DNA of 64,000 bases from Brachionus rotundiformis. Its lineage: Eukaryota; Rotifera; Eurotatoria; Ploima; Brachionidae. Positions 56,952 through 64,000 of this stretch are shown here, one piece after another (position 1 is the stretch's first letter; each line of letters begins with the position of its first letter). The notes under the pieces are model-generated. The model was not told the DNA's origin. It made no database searches and worked only from the letters and a program-made list of their open reading frames with translations. Position numbers and translations under genes: made by a program. The stretch covers positions 1,741,382 to 1,805,381 of the forward strand of contig JAESIW010000065.1 of assembly GCA_016802295.1 (NCBI GenBank). The letters are read 5' to 3'.

Positions 56952-59618
56952 TTATTTTATATGATATAACATCAAACACAAAATGAAAAAATTAAACTGC
57001 ACTTTGTTCTTGGATGAGCAGCCATTTAACCCATTTGTTCTTTTCAAATAATCAATGCCAGTCTCAGAAAATTTCTTCTTTCTATCATTTGTGTACAGTT
57101 CGAGCATTCTTATTTTCTTATAAATAATTTCAAAATGATTAAAAATATCATTATTATTTAAGCTTTGACTTATATTAAAATTTTTATCCTCTACCAATTT
57201 TACTATATTAAAAATTTTATTTAAATTGTAACAATTTGACATAACTTGATTGCTCATATTACGCTCACATCCTTTGGTCAAGTATCCATGGCTTTTCTCG
57301 AAAATGTATTTACTCGTGTACACAACCACATAATCAAAAAACTTTTTCGAAAAACTTCCCAAAACAAAGTAAATGTCCGAGTAAGAATAATAAAATAAAT
57401 GAGCATATTTGTCCAGCTTGAGATGACTAAGATTAAAATTTGACTTTTTGATTTCAAAATGGTTTGCCAAATTAATATCAATTGAATGATTGTCTTTTAT
57501 AAACTCTATTTGGCTGTAATTCGACTTTTCTGTCAATAAAATTTTCAGACCATTGTATTCAAATAAAACTTCACTTTTAATAAAACAGCATTCAAATTTA
57601 CCATTAGATAAGGATATGGAAGAGTTCTGAATTATGAACCAAGAGAAATTTGTCTCAAAGTCTTTTAAATCAGAGTTGCATTTATATTTTAGATTTGCCT
57701 CTGTTGAACAATCATCTATAAACTTCTCTTCACAGTTTTCAGACTTATAATCAGAAAAAATTTTATATTTATATTTATCTATAAATTTTTGTAAATAGCA
57801 GTCTATTTTGTTATAAAAAAGATTAATCTGGATCTTTGGATTCAATTGCTTAAGCAAACACTTGTGCATAAAATTAATACTTTTCAAATTCAGACCAAGA
57901 TAGCCCGATTTCGAATGATTACTCACACAAAATGAATGCGGTGAAAAATATGTTATATTATTTCCGAATAGATATAAATTGATATTTTCTGATTGTCGTT
58001 CAAAAGCAAAGTCTTTTATTTCTGTTAATTTTCCATGTTGGTCATTTAGATTTAAAAAAGTCAATTTTGGCAAGAATAAAATGTTTGGAATTTCGGACAA
58101 GAAATTTCCGTCCAAATATAATCTCTTAAGATTTATATTATCAATAAAACTATCTGGATGAACATATTGAATATTATTTTCGCTCATAGATAGTATTTCC
58201 AAATTGATCAGATTTCTAAAATTGGATCTTGTTACTGATCCGAAAATATTTTTCTCAAGAATCAAAAGACTTAGATTTGCTAGCCGTGGAAAGTTCAGAT
58301 TTCTCAAAAGGTTAGCCTTGGCTTCAAAACGAGTCAATTTATGAAAAAAGACCAGCATCTCGGATGAAATAGCTTTTATTTTATTATTATTTATGGTTAA
58401 TATTTTCAAACTTTTGACCAATTCAAAATTAAACTGATCAATAGAACCTAGTTCATTTTGATCTAAATAAAGCTCATCTATCACAGGAATATTTAAATTC
58501 GAAATAAATTTTATCCTATTTTTATTTAAATTAATTTTTAGCAAAGAGCTTAATGAAACATTAATAAATTCAATTTTATTATTATCTAAAATAAGTGATT
58601 GTAGTTTATTACAACCACTGACAAAATTCTGGGTAAAACTGGAATAGTTGTTCGATGACAAATTTAGCTCTACCAATTCTGTTAGATTAATAAATTTTGT
58701 TGTGTGATCTAATTTATTGTGAGCCAAATTCAATATACGAATATATTTGATATCTTTCATTATTTCTGGTTCGATAAATTTGATTATATTTTTGCTCAAG
58801 TCCAAAAAAGATATATTTGTGCTTCCTAGAGCAAAATTTTCCTTTCCAAGTAAGCTAAATGAGTTTCTATATAAATAAATTTCCTTTATATTAAAAAATT
58901 CTGCTTTAATCCTATTAATTTTGTTTGATGAAAGATGAATATTTACAGCTTTGGATTCAAGCTTGCTTCCCTTAATAGTTATTTGCTTCAAATTTGTATT
59001 CTCAACTATTAAATCATTTAAATTGTGAATATTAATATTTAAATTTTCAATATTCAAAGAACTGATTACTAAGCTTTGCAAAGAAATCGATTTAGATAAA
59101 TCTATTTGAGAACCTATATTTGTAATGTTGGTAAATTTGAGGGTTTTAACTTCTAAGTAATTGCTGGCATTAATTATGGATTCTAATTGTTCTATGTTTA
59201 CTTGCTGACTATCAAAAAAAGATAATCCTTCAACTTTGCCTTTGAGATGAATTAAGTTTTTATTAAATACTGAAAATTGAGCCAAAGACAATAATCTAAA
59301 CCTCAAATAAATTATATTTTTTAAATTTTTGAAAGCATCCGGAGCCACGATTATTGGCATTGAGCTTTCAAAGTTTAATTCTGATATTTCAAGATTGCTG
59401 AAAATTCCACTTTTGATAAAAGATATTTGTTCTAATGTCATGGATCCGATTGAGGTTATGTCAGAAGTTCCACGATCAGTTAGTTTTATCCTGGAGCAAA
59501 ATATATTACAAAAATTTTCTGAATTGTACATTGATAAACAGTCGGGAAATGGACATCTTATATCACTTTCTACCCATTTAACAACTAGAAAAATTAATGA
59601 AACGATTATAAAGTTCAT
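56952..59618 (-). CDS. Extracellular leucine-rich-repeat protein, probably GPI-anchored
   Basis: This is a single exon of 888 residues. A signal peptide (residues 1-18) is followed by a short Cys-rich cap (CPFPDCLSMY, NFCNIFCSRI). Then come some eighteen leucine-rich repeats to about residue 590, with clear LxxLxLxxNxI units (ILNLAHNKL, ELNLSSNNY, LILDNNKI, LSMSENNIQY, LYLDGNFL). A second Cys-containing region with at least seven Cys lies at about 560-660. The C-terminal region (about 660-865) is unassigned. The last 15 residues are hydrophobic with almost no tail after them, preceded by GLNGCSSKN, which looks like a GPI-attachment signal. The layout recalls chaoptin-like cell-surface LRR proteins, but no orthologue can be named. 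The role is presumably adhesion or recognition. Confidence 0.85.
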   Translation of the reverse strand: MNFIIVSLIFLVVKWVESDIRCPFPDCLSMYNSENFCNIFCSRIKLTDRGTSDITSIGSMTLEQISFIKSGIFSNLEISELNFESSMPIIVAPDAFKNLKNIIYLRFRLLSLAQFSVFNKNLIHLKGKVEGLSFFDSQQVNIEQLESIINASNYLEVKTLKFTNITNIGSQIDLSKSISLQSLVISSLNIENLNINIHNLNDLIVENTNLKQITIKGSKLESKAVNIHLSSNKINRIKAEFFNIKEIYLYRNSFSLLGKENFALGSTNISFLDLSKNIIKFIEPEIMKDIKYIRILNLAHNKLDHTTKFINLTELVELNLSSNNYSSFTQNFVSGCNKLQSLILDNNKIEFINVSLSSLLKINLNKNRIKFISNLNIPVIDELYLDQNELGSIDQFNFELVKSLKILTINNNKIKAISSEMLVFFHKLTRFEAKANLLRNLNFPRLANLSLLILEKNIFGSVTRSNFRNLINLEILSMSENNIQYVHPDSFIDNINLKRLYLDGNFLSEIPNILFLPKLTFLNLNDQHGKLTEIKDFAFERQSENINLYLFGNNITYFSPHSFCVSNHSKSGYLGLNLKSINFMHKCLLKQLNPKIQINLFYNKIDCYLQKFIDKYKYKIFSDYKSENCEEKFIDDCSTEANLKYKCNSDLKDFETNFSWFIIQNSSISLSNGKFECCFIKSEVLFEYNGLKILLTEKSNYSQIEFIKDNHSIDINLANHFEIKKSNFNLSHLKLDKYAHLFYYSYSDIYFVLGSFSKKFFDYVVVYTSKYIFEKSHGYLTKGCERNMSNQVMSNCYNLNKIFNIVKLVEDKNFNISQSLNNNDIFNHFEIIYKKIRMLELYTNDRKKKFSETGIDYLKRTNGLNGCSSKNKVQFNFFILCLMLYHIK

Positions 59619-61016
59619 TTTTGATTATTATTAATAAAATTTCGATATAAATTATATTTTGTTTTGTTTTTAAAAAAAATTAAAAAATAAGAAATACAAT
59701 AAGTTCCTGAATGTATCATATTTCTGCAATTTATCTGCATTATCAAATATATTAGATTAATTACCTAATATAAATTTAATTCTTAATCAATTTCAATTAT
59801 GAAATATGGAATCGATTGATGTCTATAAAAATATCTTATCATTGAATGCTGTTCTAATTAAAAGATTTTGGTCGTTTTGTTATTAATGTTACAATTTAAA
59901 ATTCTAAATGTGAAAATTTTTGATTAAATGAATAATTTTTTATAGTGATAATAATTAGAAACACAGAAATCTGCATACAAATACAGTTTTTTTACTTGAT
60001 TGAGTAGAAAAAATTATAAAAGATGCACTAATACTTAAGAAAACTTGAGTCTATTCAAATTGATAACAACAATTAAGAATAATTATATTCGTTTGACATC
60101 ATATTCTTTGAAAATTCTTTGAAAACTTAAAATTTAATCTTCCAATTAACTTACCAAATACATGTTCATCAACTCCATAATATGTGACAAGGGAAAAATA
60201 ATAATAATATGGTAGATTATTACTTTAAAATTCTAGATAAAATTTTATGACAAAAATTTCTACTACTTCTACTACTAATTTATTTAAATGGTATTTTTTT
60301 AATGAAGGAGAATGAACCTATTAATAAAAAATACCCAATTATTAATTAAAAATTATAAAAATAAAAAAATCAAAAAAAATAAGGAAGTAAAAAAAAAAAT
60401 GAATTCTTGATTTTTTAAATAATTATTCTTATGTTTTAGTTCACAGTTATTTACAAACAACTCGATTTTTCTTGAACAATCTCTTTTACATACAATTGTA
60501 GCAACGATCCCAAGAGTTTAAACTGATGTAGCTTTTGAATACTAAAAATATTTTACCAATTTTTTTATTAGTTGATTTAGAAATTAAATTAGGTCCAAAA
60601 AAATATTTTTATGTCATATCAATTAGTCATTAGAAACTATAATGTAGATATGATTTTAAGAATTAAATGACATTATTTTCTTAGCTGTTTAATTAATCTT
60701 ATTTTTTTTCGCAAAAAATAAAAAAATATTTCGAATGAGAAAATTATTCTGATTTATCAAAGGTATTTAAAAAAGTCGAAATAAAATAAAGATAATAATG
60801 CAATTTTAATTTGGAAAAAACTTGAGGAGTTAAGCCGCATTAGAGCAATTCATGTACTCAAACCAAAAAGCTTGAATTTAATTGAATGCATTTTTATATA
60901 ATTTTTGTTTCGAATAAGCTGTTGGCGTCTGTATATAACTTAAAAATTCAAATTGGATACTTAAACTATCTTTTGATCATTTTTTATTTTGTTTAGAGTT
61001 AAACCAAAGTTAAAAA
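59619..61016. other. Divergent intergenic region
   Basis: About 1.4 kb lie between the start of the LRR gene (minus) and the start of the ATP synthase d gene (plus). Both promoters lie here. No TATA box stands out in the A+T-rich background and there is no open frame. Confidence 0.5.
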
Positions 61017-61703
61017 ATGGCTGCAAGACGAGTAAGCAAATCGAGCATCGATTGGGCAAAACTACAAAAAGTATTGCCACAAGGACAACAAAATATTTAC
61101 AGCAATTTGTTGGCCAAAAATTACCAATACACTTCAGTGTAACTAATTAAAAGATTATTATCTGATTCGACTTAACTTTTCTTTAATTATTAAAGTATTG
61201 CAAGCTTACCAGAAAACTTGCCAAAGATTGACTTCGAATTCTACCGAAAACAATTGGCAAACCCTTCTGCTCTAGACAAATTAGAAAAAGGAGTAAATAA
61301 AAATTCATTACACTGTTTATTTAAATTTATCTTATTTCAAAAAGTATTTAGCTTTCCAAGCTCCATATCCAAAAGATACTGAAAATGCTGTATCGAAAAT
61401 CGAGCAATCTGAAAAAGAGGAACAAGCAAGATTGACTGAATTTTTGAAACAAGTTAACCAGACAATCGAAACTCTCAAAGCTGAGGTATTTTAATTAATT
61501 ACGCTTTTATATCTTTATTAAAATCGCTTTTTAAAAAAATTAAGAAATTTAAATTAAACAATATCCCACCTTTGGAAGAAATGACTATGGAATTGGAAGC
61601 ATATTACTTTCCAGAAAAAGCCAATGTATACAAGTCTATCATAGAAGAAGAAGACCTTTATGCTAAAATATTAGAAGAGAAAAAAAAGGGACACCATCAC
61701 TAG
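61017..61703 (+). CDS. ATP5PD: Mitochondrial ATP synthase subunit d
   Basis: This is a peripheral-stalk subunit of mitochondrial F1Fo ATP synthase. Four exons (61017-61138, 61196-61292, 61345-61485, 61545-61703) give 172 residues (human 161). The N-terminus (MAARRVSKSSIDWAKL) and the block SLPENLPKIDFEFYRKQL are diagnostic, as are the AFQAPYPKD-like segment and the central helix (EQARLTEFLKQVNQTIETL). LEEMTMELEAYYFPE aligns with the human TIEDLNEAFPE region. The tail ends in GHHH instead of the usual PHQP-type ending. Introns are 52-59 bp. There is no cleavable presequence, which is normal for this subunit. It is convergent with MMAB. Confidence 0.93.
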
Positions 61704-62161
61704 ATGATTTCTAATTTTACATTTTCATTATAACGTCAAACATAAACCACGGTCAAAAATAAATATTTAAAATAAATTAGTTTATCAATTTAATAATTTT
61801 TATATATAATTTTATCACAAATTTTAGTCAAGTTTGTTAAGGCAAATTTTCGGCTTTAAAATTTATAAAAAATGAATTATTTTTAAGAGATTTCTTTATT
61901 AATTAGAATTGATTATATTTATCTTAAAGCTAAAAAAGTCGGCACAAAATTCAAAATTATTTTCTCTCAAATTTAAGCCTTTAGAGTTTTTAAAATGTCC
62001 AAATGAATTTTTCTGTCAATCAGTCAATTTTGACAAATAAATTGAAAAATACACTCATGTAGAATTTTTTTATTAAAATATTTTATTTTATACTTTAAAC
62101 TTAAACTGGAACATTTTGAACAATTTTATTAGATATCTAATTAAAAATTTTAAATTTCCTA
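61704..62161. other. Convergent 3' flanks of ATP synthase d and MMAB
   Basis: The polyadenylation signal AATAAA at about 61759 suits the ATP synthase gene. The rest is A+T-rich with no further feature. Confidence 0.5.
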
Positions 62162-62899
62162 TTAATTATTTTTCTTGTACGTAGTTTCTTCTTTTCCCTC
62201 TTTCATGGCAGCATATCTTGCACAAACAAACAAAAAATCACTCAATCTGTTTATATATGATTGAACACTCGGATCGATATCGTTTGATTGAAGTAATGGT
62301 TGAATGGAACGTTCCAATCTACGGCAAATAGAGCGCGATAAATGCAAGCCTCCAGCACATTTTCCACCTGATGGAAGAATAAAATTCCTCAAAACAGGCA
62401 ACTCAGTTTCAAATCTGTCAATGTACTGCTCAAGTTCTGCAGTTAGTTTGGAATCAAAGCTTGATATTCGATCCAATTGTTTTTGGTTAGCTCTGCTTTT
62501 AGGAGTGGCAATATAAGATCCAATATCAAGTAAAGTTGACTGAATTTTAATCAAAGCAGATTCAATTAGCTCACTAGTTTGCTTAAGACTTGGATTATTT
62601 TTGGCCATGTCCAAACAGTACTCTCTGGTTAGACCTATTGAACTATTAAGCTCATCAGTGTTGCCAAGCGCTTCGAAAAAAATGTCATTTTTTGGTCGGC
62701 GTTCACCGGTAAATAAACTTGTGGTGCCTTTGTCACCTGTTTTGGTATAGATCCGTATCTTTCGCTGAGAATCAGCGCTTTTATCAGACTCATTCAATTG
62801 TCGGGTCAAACATATTTGTCTTGGCTGATTCAAATTTTGCCAAAGAGGCAAAACAATTGATTTGTGGACAAATTTTGATAATTTATAACCTCTAAGCAT
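62162..62899 (-). CDS. MMAB: Cob(I)alamin adenosyltransferase, mitochondrial
   Basis: This enzyme transfers adenosyl from ATP to cob(I)alamin, making the adenosylcobalamin that methylmalonyl-CoA mutase needs in mitochondria. It is a single exon of 245 residues. Residues 1-45 are basic and hydroxylated without acidic clusters at the start (MLRGYKLSKFVHKS), consistent with a mitochondrial presequence. The PduO-type ATP-binding motif YTKTGDKGTTSLFTGE is at 51-66, followed by LGNTDELNSSIGL. The C-terminal active-site motifs are LPSGGKCAGGLHLSRSICRR and INRLSDFLFVCAR. All residues expected of an active family member appear to be present. It implies that the organism uses vitamin B12 for propionate metabolism. 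Confidence 0.95.
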   Translation of the reverse strand: MLRGYKLSKFVHKSIVLPLWQNLNQPRQICLTRQLNESDKSADSQRKIRIYTKTGDKGTTSLFTGERRPKNDIFFEALGNTDELNSSIGLTREYCLDMAKNNPSLKQTSELIESALIKIQSTLLDIGSYIATPKSRANQKQLDRISSFDSKLTAELEQYIDRFETELPVLRNFILPSGGKCAGGLHLSRSICRRLERSIQPLLQSNDIDPSVQSYINRLSDFLFVCARYAAMKEGKEETTYKKNN

Positions 62900-63240
62900 T
62901 TTTAAAGAAATTATTTTTTATTTTTGAAAAAAAATTTAGAAAGTGCTGAAAAAAGTTTAATTTTAGAAAGACAAATTTTGGTGCTTAGCTCAAAGTTGGA
63001 ATAGTTTTTTTCCAAGACAATTTAAATAAGTTTTAAAAGAAAATTCCTTTATAAGTGTCACGCTTCAGTCATCTGCACAATTTAAATTTTAAAGATTTTA
63101 AATGATCTTAAATTAGAATGATAGTGCTAATTTTGTATGCTTAGCTATCAAGCATCAAAAATCAAGATTTATTATTAGGTCTGGATTTAAAAAGGGTATA
63201 AAATCCAGATTTTAAAGTATTTAATTCTATTAACTTAAAA
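62900..63240. promoter_or_regulatory. Divergent promoter region with TATA box
   Basis: The starts of MMAB (minus) and the small membrane protein gene (plus) are 341 bp apart. TATAAAAT at 63197-63204, preceded by GGG, is a good TATA box for the rightward gene; initiation would fall near 63228, leaving a leader of about 12 bases. Confidence 0.55.
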
Positions 63241-63516
63241 ATGTTTAGAACAAAATTTTTTACTTTCCTGTTGGTAATTAGTTCCTCATTTGCTTTGACT
63301 AAATGTTTAAATGAAACTGAAAATCGTTTGAAGTACCAGAGTCCTGCAGAATGGGCTTGGAACGAACACCAAGCATGGACAATTGTTTTTATTGCATGGA
63401 TATCAATTTCGGGTTTATTGAATATTTATTTTATGCTTAATTACTGTGGATTGCTCTATTGTGATGAAAACCGAAATGCAATGCGCTTAAGACCAACAAA
63501 CGATTTTATTGATTAA
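63241..63516 (+). CDS. Small membrane protein, unrecognised
   Basis: This encodes 91 residues in one exon with a TATA box 37-44 bp upstream of the ATG. Residues 1-22 are a signal peptide (FFTFLLVISSSFALTKC). After a short extracellular part with an N-glycosylation sequon (NETE) and an aromatic stretch (SPAEWAWNEHQAW), a membrane helix follows (TIVFIAWISISGLLNIYFML). A cytoplasmic tail of about 22 residues with two cysteines next to the membrane completes it. It is thus a predicted type I mini-membrane protein. I recognise no family. Confidence 0.68.
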   Translation: MFRTKFFTFLLVISSSFALTKCLNETENRLKYQSPAEWAWNEHQAWTIVFIAWISISGLLNIYFMLNYCGLLYCDENRNAMRLRPTNDFID

Positions 63517-64000
63517 AATGATGCTAATTATTAATAAAATTTATTTAATTAAATTTTTTTCTTAAAATTAATTCTCAAATTGAACCATGTCAAAAGTAGG
63601 TACTTTTTTTAGACACTGTTAATAGTCTTGAATTGAGAAACACTATCAAAATCACTCATATCAAAACAATTTAGGAAAAATATAAAATAAAAGTGAGTGT
63701 TCTTAAACTGGGTTTATTTCAACTAATTGATACATGATTTATGAAAGATTAAAGTAAGAAATAGGCTGTTTTATCAGATGGTTGAAAATTTTTTAGTCGA
63801 AAATCTTGAAAAGAAGAAAAATAATTGAATTTTGGAAGTAAATGAATTGAAGCTTTAAAGCGGTCAATAAAATTAATTTAAAAATATTATTTTAAGCTAA
63901 TAGAAAATTTAATTAGTTGAATTATCCGGAAGTTGAGTCTCAAATAGCGTTTTTATAAGCATGAAAAGGATATTACTTTTCTTTATAGCCTTATAATTCA
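63517..64000. other. A+T-rich flank to window end
   Basis: This contains the 3' flank of the small membrane protein gene. ATGTCAAAAGTAGGTAC at about 63587 could be a tiny first exon (MSK, then a GT donor), like the first exon of the sorting nexin gene, but nothing downstream in the window confirms it. Confidence 0.35.

Noticed and set aside
60199..60215. ATAATAATAATA repeat as another retroelement tail
   Set aside because: It lacks both the ATATC terminus and any of the upstream sequence shared by the other tails.

Overview
The window is nuclear DNA from a small-genome invertebrate animal. It is very A+T-rich, its genes are split by short GT-AG introns (mostly 43-66 bp), and its proteins are metazoan types: a delta-type protocadherin, a SNX9/18/33 sorting nexin, SPPL3, NUBP1, CEP95, an RNF212-type RING protein, RPS24, ATP synthase subunit d and MMAB. 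The delta-type protocadherin argues against an insect or nematode. Together with the compact A+T-rich layout it makes a lophotrochozoan, perhaps a monogonont rotifer, my best guess, but the species is not proven. Exon structures were assembled by hand from splice signals, reading phase and family conservation.

Layout. 1-1254: 3' end of a Ser/Asn/Gln-rich protein gene. 2292-3534: a complete but dead mariner transposon with terminal repeats and a TA duplication. 4035-4469: an unrecognised three-exon gene for a small secreted protein. 6543-6720: an orphan terminal exon. 7076-11017: an intronless protocadherin. 11-20.8 kb: a long gene-free stretch upstream of the protocadherin with recurring GATA-like, homeodomain-like and octamer motifs, probably its regulatory domain. 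20.8-27 kb: mobile-element remnants. 27-41 kb: an orphan protein, sorting nexin, a partial single-pass membrane protein, a LINE insertion, SPPL3, NUBP1 and an orphan gene sharing a promoter region with NUBP1. 41-46.5 kb: a tandem pair of CEP95-like genes, one intronless and one with introns. 49.5-54 kb: a PPTC7-like phosphatase and an eight-exon RNF212-like gene. 54.6-55.1 kb: a MULE transposase scrap and a TTAA-flanked MITE. 56-63.5 kb: RPS24, a GPI-anchored LRR protein, ATP synthase d, MMAB and a small membrane protein.

The genes are mostly unrelated single-copy housekeeping or cell-surface genes; they do not form one pathway. NUBP1, MMAB and ATP synthase d are metabolic. Protocadherin, the LRR protein and the small membrane proteins belong to the cell surface or secretory route. 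CEP95-like and RNF212-like proteins serve centrosomes and meiosis. I found no rRNA, CRISPR or clear functional tRNA gene. The least explained items are the small secreted protein gene, the motif-rich domain upstream of the protocadherin, and several short conserved-looking exons in otherwise empty DNA.
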